DNA of 64,000 nucleotides from Gammaproteobacteria bacterium (GTDB lineage: Bacteria; Pseudomonadota; Gammaproteobacteria; Pseudomonadales; Pseudohongiellaceae), in NCBI GenBank assembly GCA_018661465.1, contig JABJIC010000028.1:210276-274275 (forward strand), in the 5' to 3' direction. The stretch's first letter is position 1. Every line of letters begins with the position of its first letter. This document shows, piece after piece, positions 37,012 through 44,306 of this stretch. The notes beneath the pieces were generated by a model that saw only the letters and a program-made list of their open reading frames with translations, ran no database searches and was not told the DNA's origin. The position numbers and the translations under genes were made by a program.

Positions 37012-37509
37012 TTAGAATTTTTCCGCCATTTTATCCCGACGTTTCTCCTGTCTTCTTTCCGCGAGGACGCTGTCCAGACTCAGGGTTCCAGGTCCGAAGG
37101 AGAAGAAAATCAGGAATATAACCGTATTGAGGGCTGTGAGTTCACCGCCATTAAACGTTGGAGACCAGGCAAGATGAAGGGTTAGATAAGTAAGGATCAT
37201 AACAAGCACTATTAACAGAGACACGAGATGAGTCCAGAGACCGATAAGCACTAAAATACCTCCTCCGAATTCAATCACGGCCATAACAAATAGTGCATTA
37301 ATGTCCATAGGCAATTGGTAGTTGAACAAATCCCCAACACTTATGCTGGTCATTCCGCGCCCGGTGACTGCTTGCGCATTGTCACCAAATAATTCGAAAT
37401 ACCCGTGGCTTATTAACAAGCCGCAACTAAGAAATCTGAATAGTAGCCAAGTAGTGTTCTTTGACTTATTTCCGATATTTCCAAATGCTGAATTTAATCT
37501 GCCAATCAT
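37012..37509 (-). CDS. DoxX-family membrane protein
   Basis: Four-helix inner-membrane protein of 165 residues in the DoxX family. Helix 1 is WLLFRFLSCGLLISHGYFELFG. The middle helices carry FVMAVIEFGGGILVLIGLWT (the family E-x-G-G-x-L-x-x-x-G-x-x-T pattern), and the tail is charged. DoxX proteins are linked to thiosulfate:quinone oxidoreductase subunits or redox stress complexes, but most members have no proven role. It is divergent from the GATase gene with a 92-bp shared upstream region. Confidence 0.85.
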   Translation of the reverse strand: MIGRLNSAFGNIGNKSKNTTWLLFRFLSCGLLISHGYFELFGDNAQAVTGRGMTSISVGDLFNYQLPMDINALFVMAVIEFGGGILVLIGLWTHLVSLLIVLVMILTYLTLHLAWSPTFNGGELTALNTVIFLIFFSFGPGTLSLDSVLAERRQEKRRDKMAEKF

Positions 37510-37601
37510 TGCTCATCCTTGTTTGCCGACCGTCTTCGTAATATAAGGAGTATTGTGTTGGAGCTTTTCGATAATAGCAAAAAAGCTTTTCGGGAAAACA
37601 T

Positions 37602-38324
37602 ATGTTCAAAAAGATACTAATCATCAAAACAGGATCCACTGTGCCTTCGCTGTTGGAGAAGGGTGAAGATTTTGAAGACTGGATCATCGAGACGTCGGGC
37701 TTAACTGCTGAAAAGTTTGTAGTCTGTTCTTTGCACTTGGGGCAGGATCTAGCGGACATCCACAGAGTTAGTGGCATCATTGTTACGGGTTCTCCAGCGT
37801 ATCTTACTGATCTGGAGAAATGGAATTATATCGGGGCGGAATATTTGCGAGAGGCATTTGATCTTTCAATTCCTATTTTGGGGATTTGTTATGGCCATCA
37901 ACTACTCGCGTGGGCATTTGGTGGAGAAGTAGGTTTTCATCCCCAGGGTCGCGAAATTGGAACAGTGGATATAGAGCTAAGCAGCAATGCTCTGGACGAT
38001 TTGCTGTTCGGTGATACACCGTCTAATTTCTCGGCTCAGGCTTCTCATCAACAGACTGTTCTTAAACTTCCAGACGGAGCTGTGCTCTTGGCAAAGAATA
38101 ATTTCGAGCCCCATCATGGCTTTCGCTTGGGCAGTTGTGCCTGGGGTATACAATTCCATCCTGAGTTTAGTGATGAGGTGGTGGCGGAGTATATTCGAGC
38201 GCGTAAACAAGCTATAGAGGAGGAGGGGCTCGATTCTGCTGAATTGCTAAAGCAAGTTCATGCCACTCCGGACTCGGCTGCTCTGCTACAGCAATTCGCC
38301 CGGATTGTGGATGGAGAAGTCTAG
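37602..38324 (+). CDS. Class I glutamine amidotransferase-like protein
   Basis: Stand-alone GATase1 domain of 240 residues. The nucleophile is Cys96 in GICYGHQLLA, and His186 and Glu188 sit in GIQFHPEF, completing the triad. No synthetase domain is fused or adjacent. Related stand-alone proteins include gamma-glutamyl hydrolases and GMP-synthase-like GATases; YfeJ-type proteins are the closest by appearance. Function in vivo is unknown. It converges on the DsbA-like gene with only 17 bases between the stops. Confidence 0.86.
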   Translation: MFKKILIIKTGSTVPSLLEKGEDFEDWIIETSGLTAEKFVVCSLHLGQDLADIHRVSGIIVTGSPAYLTDLEKWNYIGAEYLREAFDLSIPILGICYGHQLLAWAFGGEVGFHPQGREIGTVDIELSSNALDDLLFGDTPSNFSAQASHQQTVLKLPDGAVLLAKNNFEPHHGFRLGSCAWGIQFHPEFSDEVVAEYIRARKQAIEEEGLDSAELLKQVHATPDSAALLQQFARIVDGEV

Positions 38325-38341
38325 GGGTTTCTTGTCAGTCT

Positions 38342-39052
38342 TTAATCGGCTCCGTTCGCCTGCTCAAATTCCTCATCAACCAGTTCTCTGATTCGAGAGG
38401 CAGTGGGCTGGGCAATCATTCGGCCATTAATGAAAAGTGTTGGTGTGGCGCGAACGCCGGCAGAGTTTCCGCCCCGTTGATCATTTCTAACTTTCTGTAC
38501 GACCTCATCAGACTCAATGTCAGCATGAAGTTGCTCAAGGTTCAGGTCGAGCTCAAGAGCATAGCTATCGAATTCCGATTCCGCATCGGAAAGACCAGCC
38601 CAGATAGGCTGGGCGGCAAACAGATAATCATGCATTTCCCAAAACCTGCCTTGCTTTCCGGCCGCTTCTGCATATAGAGAAGCAGTCCAGGCGTGAGGGT
38701 GACTAGTGGTAACTGGAAAATGTCTGAAAATCAGATGAGCCTTGTCTCGAATTCTGGGCCAGATTCGGGTGACAGTCTGATGCTCTGTCGAGCAGGCGGG
38801 GCATTGGAAGTCCGCGTAGACAACGATACTGACCGGATTGCCGCGTTCGCCTCGAATATGATCATTATCGGCAATTTCTACGGGTGAGTATGTCGGTCCC
38901 TGAGAAAATACAATGTAGAGGGTAACAATCAAGAGTATCGGTGCAATACCAAATAAACCCACCTTGGTTAGCAGCTTTCGAGTTTGCTCTCGATGTTTGG
39001 CGGCTAATTGTTTCTCTTCCTTGCGCTTTTGCTGTTCTTCTCTCTTGCCCAT
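38342..39052 (-). CDS. Membrane-anchored DsbA-family thiol oxidoreductase
   Basis: Thioredoxin-fold oxidoreductase of 236 residues. A very basic cytosolic N-terminus (KREEQQKRKEEKQ) precedes one transmembrane helix (about 33-50), then a periplasmic domain with the redox motif CPAC (84-87) in DFQCPACSTEH. The cis-proline loop is VRATPTLFINGR. This arrangement resembles BdbD-like or membrane-tethered DsbA proteins and would form or isomerise disulfides in exported proteins. Confidence 0.9.
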   Translation of the reverse strand: MGKREEQQKRKEEKQLAAKHREQTRKLLTKVGLFGIAPILLIVTLYIVFSQGPTYSPVEIADNDHIRGERGNPVSIVVYADFQCPACSTEHQTVTRIWPRIRDKAHLIFRHFPVTTSHPHAWTASLYAEAAGKQGRFWEMHDYLFAAQPIWAGLSDAESEFDSYALELDLNLEQLHADIESDEVVQKVRNDQRGGNSAGVRATPTLFINGRMIAQPTASRIRELVDEEFEQANGAD

Positions 39053-39318
39053 TTGCCTGAGGTTCCTTTGTGTTTCGTGCCGAAACCGAACACGGTTACC
39101 GACATAATATAATTGAGATAATGTAGTGAGACAGTGTTCTAAGCTTGTTGTCAGCAGCGAACGCGGCTGCAGCCAACTCTGTTCCCTTACTATAACCCGC
39201 TATAGTCAGCAGTCAATACAGGGAACGCTTTGTCATGGAGATAAGCGGCCGCAGAACAGGGCTGTGCAGAAATTAAAGCCCTGTTCGAGCCTGGTAGAGC
39301 TAGTGTGAGCTGAATTTC

Positions 39319-39684
39319 CTAGAGGATACCCAGAAGCTGAGCCTGGTCGGTAAGAAAGTAGCAGTAGCCAATCTTGCAGGCTATATGGATTGCCTGATCC
39401 TGATGCATGCCTATCCAGCCTTCACATTTAGCGAAGTCGGTAATCCAGTGAACAACGGTTTCAATTATTCCGAATAGGAAATTGCCAGTAATAAGATATA
39501 CGACACCACCATGAACGATGGAATGGGCGCTTAGCCAATACCACCAAACTGGGAACAAGCTGTGCTCCTTGTCATGTATCTTGTCGTTACGGTTTTTTCC
39601 ATAACCCATAGCATCTGGTTGCAATACAAAGTCTGCAAGCGCGTGACCAAAGATGAGCATAAAAAGATTTTCGATAAAGACCAC
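39319..39684 (-). CDS. DUF3307 membrane protein
   Basis: Small membrane protein of 121 residues. FGHALADFVLQPDAMGYGKN at the N-terminus, HSIVHGGVVYLITGN in the middle and HWITDFAKCEGWIGMHQDQAIHIACKIGY match the DUF3307 pattern of conserved His, Asp and Gln in and between helices. Those polar residues suggest a metal or catalytic site, but no activity is known to me for the family. The 225-266 bp flanks contain no other gene. Confidence 0.8.
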   Translation of the reverse strand: MVFIENLFMLIFGHALADFVLQPDAMGYGKNRNDKIHDKEHSLFPVWWYWLSAHSIVHGGVVYLITGNFLFGIIETVVHWITDFAKCEGWIGMHQDQAIHIACKIGYCYFLTDQAQLLGIL

Positions 39685-39909
39685 AATATCCCTCTTACGT
39701 GTTGTGCTTATGTCTAATATCGATAGTAAGCATTATTGATACCAACGAAACCATTCTAGTACCAATCTGCCAACTGTTTCACACTTATGTAGGAAGTTAT
39801 CCCTGTTTTTTCCCGATTTGTCGCCGAAAGAGATTTAACTTATTGATATTTCTAATTTTTGTAAAAAAAACCTACACCGCGCAAATTGCCAGAACTGACT
39901 GATAATTGC

Positions 39910-40992
39910 CTAATCATGACCAAATTTGACACAGTAAATGTCAGCCAGATTATTGCTCAGGCAATTCCAGTGGTCACCGCCGTTTTCAGATACCCAGAGA
40001 TTTCCACTGGTGGAGCCCATCATCAAGGTGTCGCCGTCCGCAGCAATGTCGAGGCAGTGGCGGTAGATGAGATCATAACTGTGTTCCTGTGGCAGGCCTT
40101 CACTCAATATGTCAAAGCTCTTGCCTCCGTCTCTGGTTCGAAGCACCACCAGCTTGTTATCGACAGGAATCCGGCATTCATCTTTAACAGCAGGGACAAA
40201 CCACGCGGTATCTTTTTCTTTAGGGTGTACTGCTAATGCGAAGCCAAATGCAGAGGGGACGACGTTTTTAATCTCTACCCATAGCCCATCTGATTCATCG
40301 TATTTAAAAATACCATTGTGATGCTGCGACCACATGCGGTCCGGATCTGCCGGGCAGGCAATAACGCGATGGGGGTCCTGAATATTGTGATCGAATGCCT
40401 GTTCGGGTGGTACATACTCAGCTCGCATGCCATTGGCTTTCTCCTGCCAGCTGATGCCGCCATCTGTGCTGCGCCAGGCGCCACCGCAAGAAATCGCAAC
40501 AGTCAGGCAGTCTCCATCTCGAGGGTCAATGCAGATTGAATGAATGCCAGGCTCATCAAAACCTCCACCGAACCATTCACTGCTAGCTGGCAGTGAGCTT
40601 AAGGAGTCTATGAATTCCCAGCTGTCACCTTTGTCTCTGGAGCGGAATAAGCCAGCGGGAACAGTTCCTGTCCAAAGATCATCGCCGGCGCCTTTCTCAA
40701 TTGTCCAAATAAGTTCTACAGACTGGCCTTCATCGGGATTGTCACTTTGTTTTGGAAAGGAGGGAGAACTGCATTCCTGCCATGTTAATCCCTGGTCACT
40801 GGATCGATGTAGTTTCGGTCCAAAGTGCCCTAGGTTCAACGCGACATACATCGTGCCATTGCCAGTATCTGGAAGTATTTGAGTGACCGGGTCGCCGACG
40901 AATTGCGGAGCGGAGAGCTGCCAGTGATTGTCTGCGTCCTGCTTAAGCTTGATTAGTCCTTTGCGTGTGCCTATCCAGCAGGTTTTATTCAT
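39910..40992 (-). CDS. BNR/sialidase-like beta-propeller protein
   Basis: Beta-propeller protein of 360 residues with repeated Asp-box or BNR motifs: SSDQGLTWQE, SRDKGDSWEF, STDGGISWQE, TRDGGKSFDI and SENGGDHWNC. No signal peptide is seen, so it is probably cytosolic, unlike true sialidases, and no sialidase active-site arginine triad is evident. The MoaD/ThiS-like gene lies 59 bases upstream on the same strand, suggesting a two-gene unit. Automated pipelines often call such proteins exo-alpha-sialidase, which is likely misleading. Function unknown. Confidence 0.82.
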   Translation of the reverse strand: MNKTCWIGTRKGLIKLKQDADNHWQLSAPQFVGDPVTQILPDTGNGTMYVALNLGHFGPKLHRSSDQGLTWQECSSPSFPKQSDNPDEGQSVELIWTIEKGAGDDLWTGTVPAGLFRSRDKGDSWEFIDSLSSLPASSEWFGGGFDEPGIHSICIDPRDGDCLTVAISCGGAWRSTDGGISWQEKANGMRAEYVPPEQAFDHNIQDPHRVIACPADPDRMWSQHHNGIFKYDESDGLWVEIKNVVPSAFGFALAVHPKEKDTAWFVPAVKDECRIPVDNKLVVLRTRDGGKSFDILSEGLPQEHSYDLIYRHCLDIAADGDTLMMGSTSGNLWVSENGGDHWNCLSNNLADIYCVKFGHD

Positions 40993-41051
40993 GACCTCAT
41001 TCCTTGGCTTGCGGTGAGGTACCGCTTAGCCCATTGATGACTCCTTGAAGA

Positions 41052-41321
41052 CTAACCTCCAGACAATGCTTGGGCAATATAAACTGAGCTTTCCATATTT
41101 ATTAGATCGTTGAGTCCTTTGCGATCCTGAACCTGTACACCATCGATAAAAACAGTGACATGTTTTCTTAGGCGATCCTGATCATCCAGGATGTAAGGTT
41201 TCAACTGAGGGTTATCACAGCAGATTTCGTCGATCAATTCTCGAAGATTCGCGCCGTTGGAGGATAGTGTTTCGCATTCTATATGACGGGAGAGATTAGG
41301 GGTAAATTCCACAGATGCCAT
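41052..41321 (-). CDS. MoaD/ThiS-family ubiquitin-like protein
   Basis: Beta-grasp ubiquitin-like protein of 89 residues ending in the exposed SGG tail that is adenylated or thiocarboxylated in MoaD, ThiS and related sulfur carriers. Recognisable parts are LRELIDEICCDNPQLKPYILDDQDRLRKHVTVFIDG and VYIAQALSGG. No MoeB/ThiF-type E1, moa, thi or cysteine-synthase gene is nearby, so its sulfur acceptor is unclear. It forms an apparent pair with the downstream propeller gene and starts 9 bases after the xseA stop, so xseA may head the transcript. Confidence 0.9.
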   Translation of the reverse strand: MASVEFTPNLSRHIECETLSSNGANLRELIDEICCDNPQLKPYILDDQDRLRKHVTVFIDGVQVQDRKGLNDLINMESSVYIAQALSGG

Positions 41322-41330
41322 AATGTTAAC

Positions 41331-42725
41331 TCATTGGTCTGAGAGTTCTGTAACCGTTGATTGAACTGTGCCCTTGTCGAGTCGAGTAAGTAGTTTGCTT
41401 CCTATTTTTACATCGCTTGATTGGCGAATAACTTTTCCAGATTCGTCATAGCTAATGCTATAGCCTCTGGCTAACGTATTCAGTGGGCTTACTGTATCCA
41501 GGCTTCGGCAGAGTGTTGCAACACTGCTTTTTCTATTCTGGATCAGGACTCTGGTGGATCGCAGCAATCGATTTCTTGCATTACTTAATTGTAGCTGAGA
41601 CTTCTGCAGTCGTTGATCTGGAGAACTAGCTATTAGACTTCGCTGAAGTTGATTTAGTTCACTTCTTTGCATTGCCAACTTGTTATGCAGTGCTCGTCGC
41701 AAACGAAGCTCTAATTGATCCAGGTTTTGAGCCTGTTCCTGAAGACGTCTATCGGGATGTTTGAGTTGTTTAAGCAGCCAGACAAGTTGCTGATTGCCTT
41801 GTTGAATAGTGCTGCGGATGGCGCTGCTGAGTTGAATAGTATACGCACTAAATGCCTCTGCATAATCCTGTTGGTCAGGAGTCATCAGTTCTGCAGCAGC
41901 GGAAGGTGTCGGTGCTCGTAGGTCGGCAACAAAGTCGGCGATGCTGAAATCTATTTCGTGCCCCACTGCGGAACAGACAGGCAGGTCGCTGGCAAATATT
42001 GCTCTGGCGACAGACTCTTCATTGAATGCCTGTAAGTCTTCCAAAGAGCCGCCACCACGACCTACGATGAGGGCTTGAATGCCAAGCTTTTCTTTATGCA
42101 GGTTAGCTACCCGAATTGCGTTAACAATTTCCGCTGGAGCATCTTTGCCCTGAACCGAAACCGGTAATATCGTTATTTTAGTTGCTGGGAAACGTCGACC
42201 CATGACGCTGAGAATATCTTGAATTGCTGCGCCAGTCGGTGAGGTGATGACAGCTATATGCTGGTACTGGGAATGTACTTCTTTCTTATTTTTTTCATCG
42301 AATAAGCCTTCGCTGGCTAATCGCGCTTTCAATTCTTCAAAGGCACGACGGAGAGCGCCGTCTCCTGCTTCTTCCATGGAATCCACTATCAATTGATAGT
42401 CGCCGCGACCCTCATAGATGCTTAGCTTGCCTCGGATGATCACCTGATTGCCGTTGCCCGGTCGGAAACGTACGGATCGATTTCTGCCTGCAAACATAGC
42501 GCAGCGGATTTGAGAGGATTTGTCTTTGAGTGTCAGGTACCAGTGGCCGGATGCGGGCTGAGCGAGATTTGAAATCTCCCCCTCCACAATAACAGCAGGG
42601 AAGTTGCTTTCAAGAATGGTCTTTGCCATTCGATTTAGGCTACTTACCGATAGAATATTTTCGTCGTTCTCGGGATCGAATGGATTGGACGAATGAGGAG
42701 CTGATCTGGGTTGTACCATCGGCAC
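41331..42725 (-). CDS. xseA: Exodeoxyribonuclease VII large subunit
   Basis: Catalytic subunit of ExoVII, which degrades single-stranded DNA from both ends in repair. An N-terminal OB-fold (ILSVSSLNRMAKTILESNFPAVIVEGEIS) precedes the catalytic core with SPTGAAIQDI, GRGGGSLEDLQAFN and AVGHEIDFSI. A long coiled-coil region and the short DKGTVQS tail complete it. Length 464 is usual. The track start is GTG 42725; ATG 42719 is equally possible. In many Gammaproteobacteria xseA is divergent from guaB; here guaB lies 18 kb away. Confidence 0.95.
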   Translation of the reverse strand: MPMVQPRSAPHSSNPFDPENDENILSVSSLNRMAKTILESNFPAVIVEGEISNLAQPASGHWYLTLKDKSSQIRCAMFAGRNRSVRFRPGNGNQVIIRGKLSIYEGRGDYQLIVDSMEEAGDGALRRAFEELKARLASEGLFDEKNKKEVHSQYQHIAVITSPTGAAIQDILSVMGRRFPATKITILPVSVQGKDAPAEIVNAIRVANLHKEKLGIQALIVGRGGGSLEDLQAFNEESVARAIFASDLPVCSAVGHEIDFSIADFVADLRAPTPSAAAELMTPDQQDYAEAFSAYTIQLSSAIRSTIQQGNQQLVWLLKQLKHPDRRLQEQAQNLDQLELRLRRALHNKLAMQRSELNQLQRSLIASSPDQRLQKSQLQLSNARNRLLRSTRVLIQNRKSSVATLCRSLDTVSPLNTLARGYSISYDESGKVIRQSSDVKIGSKLLTRLDKGTVQSTVTELSDQ

Positions 42726-42806
42726 ATAGTAACCCAGAGCTGGGTGAAACTGTAATCAGCTAGAAGGCAGACTGTCTGCCAGGAACCTGTTTGGAAAAGA
42801 AACTGA

Positions 42807-42871
42807 CAAAAAAATAGCCTGACCGTAGCAGTACATCCTTGAGGGAGTAATGCACCACTACAGCAGGCTAG
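42807..42871 (-). terminator. Long-stem terminator, minus strand
   Basis: On the minus strand UAGCCUG and CAGGCUA enclose a further 12-pair stem (GUAGUGGUGCAU / AUGUACUGCUAC, with wobbles), followed by seven U. It lies 50 bases after the stop of the small exported protein. The roughly 20-pair total stem is longer than most terminators. Confidence 0.8.
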
Positions 42872-42923
42872 CTTTCAACTCTTTCAACTTATCGAACCCA
42901 TGCATAAAAGCTTGGGCCGAAGG

Positions 42924-43322
42924 CTATTTCTTTGCGAACACCTCGTTAACACGAATCGAGCCATCCAGGTCATATGCTGTCATTTCGAGTCGGCTACCCG
43001 CCGGACCGAATGGAAAGGCCAGCTTAACGAATGCAGGAGCTCCACCACTGGTCACCATGCCGCCAGTAATTGCGTAACTCTTGGATAAGCCGATAGCGCT
43101 CCATTCGCAGGCTCCGTCTCCGGAGGATTCGAGTTCAAAACTCTCATCGCCATACTTTCGGGATTCTGTGATGCTCTTGATGATCAGGGTACATTTACCT
43201 GTACCGTTGGAGTCACCCTCGGACTGATAAGTCCCATCAACAAGGGATTCAGCCTGACTAAGGGGTGTATACAGCAGAGCTGCTGTACTTATTGCGGCAA
43301 TAAATAGTTTTGTTCTACTCAT
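42924..43322 (-). CDS. Hypothetical small exported protein
   Basis: Unrecognised protein of 132 residues. A signal peptide (MSRTKLFIAAISTAALLYTPLSQA) is followed by DGTYQSEG and a mostly beta-strand sequence with two cysteines (in GKCTLII and GACEWSA) that could form a periplasmic disulfide. The glycine- and serine-rich strands suggest a small beta-barrel, perhaps lipocalin-like, but no motif proves it. It is divergent from the Rieske gene across a 236-bp region that holds an FNR-like palindrome. Confidence 0.7.
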   Translation of the reverse strand: MSRTKLFIAAISTAALLYTPLSQAESLVDGTYQSEGDSNGTGKCTLIIKSITESRKYGDESFELESSGDGACEWSAIGLSKSYAITGGMVTSGGAPAFVKLAFPFGPAGSRLEMTAYDLDGSIRVNEVFAKK

Positions 43323-43412
43323 ATCGCACCTGTCCTGTTGGTTTTTTTCTGTGAAATTAGAATAAGCACACAGAATACATGGGCAATAATAAAGGGCTGT
43401 AATAGAGGGAGA

Positions 43413-43426
43413 TTGACCTATGTCAA
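43413..43426. promoter_or_regulatory. CRP/FNR-family-like operator
   Basis: TTGACCTATGTCAA is a perfect TTGAC-N4-GTCAA palindrome, one symmetric change from the FNR/ANR box TTGAT-N4-ATCAA. It lies 133 bp before the Rieske start and 91 bp before the divergent small exported protein. No regulator of this family is in the window. Confidence 0.45.
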
Positions 43427-43558
43427 TTAATGAATCCTTTTAGGATAGGGATCCAGGTGTAAGAAGCGAGATTGCAGGGCTCAGGTCACTTTGGTACCTT
43501 CTACTGATTCAGCTATTCATTTACCTATCCATTTAATTGGAAAACCTCAGGAAGCAGT

Positions 43559-44194
43559 ATGAAGGATTCGGAAGACAAGGTTGGCGGCGTAGTAGAAAAC
43601 ACGCCTGTTAATCGAAAGGGAGCTAAAACAGTTCCGCGTAGGGCTTTATTCAAGATGGGCCTGGTAACCGGTGTTGCAGTACCAATGGCAACTCTGGGGA
43701 GCGCTGCACTTGGTCAGCCGCCAAACAGGGCTAGACCGCAGCAAGGTGATTTTTTAGTATTCGAAGAAGGACCTCATCAAGGCGAAGTGGTCCGACCTGA
43801 ATTACTCGAACTGGAACAAAAACCAGTTTCGGCTTTGGCTCGGGATCCGGAGACGGATACGTTGAGAGATGGCTCAAGGCTCAACCGCATCATGATTACT
43901 TTAATCGACAATGAAAAAATGAGTGAACGTTATCGCTCGAATGCCGCAGAGGGTGTAATAGCCTATTCGGCTATATGTACCCATACCGGCTGCGATGTCA
44001 TTAACTGGGACGCAGGACTCCTTCGTATGGCGTGTCCCTGTCATGAATCCCAATTCGATATTTACAATGGAGGTAATGTGGTTGGTGGCCCCGCTCCCAG
44101 ACCGCTTGCTATGTTGCCACTTGAGGTCGTCGATGGTGAGGTAAAAGTCGCCGCCGCTTTCAGGGGACGGGTTGGATTTACTCAGCAGTTTTGA
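43559..44194 (+). CDS. Rieske [2Fe-2S] protein with Tat signal
   Basis: Exported Rieske protein of 211 residues. The N-terminal PRRALFKMGLVTG followed by a hydrophobic run is Tat-like, expected for a folded iron-sulfur protein. Cluster ligands are Cys140 and His142 in CTHTGCD and Cys159 and His162 in CPCHESQFD; Cys145 and Cys161 can form the usual stabilising disulfide. No cytochrome b or c1 gene follows, so this is not the classic bc1 operon. The neighbour is a quinoprotein dehydrogenase, suggesting a role in its electron transfer. The AGGAAGC ribosome-binding site supports the start. Confidence 0.87.
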   Translation: MKDSEDKVGGVVENTPVNRKGAKTVPRRALFKMGLVTGVAVPMATLGSAALGQPPNRARPQQGDFLVFEEGPHQGEVVRPELLELEQKPVSALARDPETDTLRDGSRLNRIMITLIDNEKMSERYRSNAAEGVIAYSAICTHTGCDVINWDAGLLRMACPCHESQFDIYNGGNVVGGPAPRPLAMLPLEVVDGEVKVAAAFRGRVGFTQQF

Positions 44195-44243
44195 AACACA
44201 GTAGTAACAACACAAAAAGTTAGAATGTAAAAGTTAAATCAGG

Positions 44244-44283
44244 TAGTTAAAACGAATAGCTAAAAACCAATAGTTAAAACCAA
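44244..44283 (+). repeat. Three tandem 13-14 bp repeats
   Basis: TAGTTAAAACGAA, TAGCTAAAAACCAA and TAGTTAAAACCAA run head to tail in the 112-bp gap between the Rieske and quinoprotein genes, ending just before the ribosome-binding site (AAAGGAAA). Confidence 0.75.
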
Positions 44284-44306
44284 AAAGTTCAATCAAAGGA
44301 AATTCC

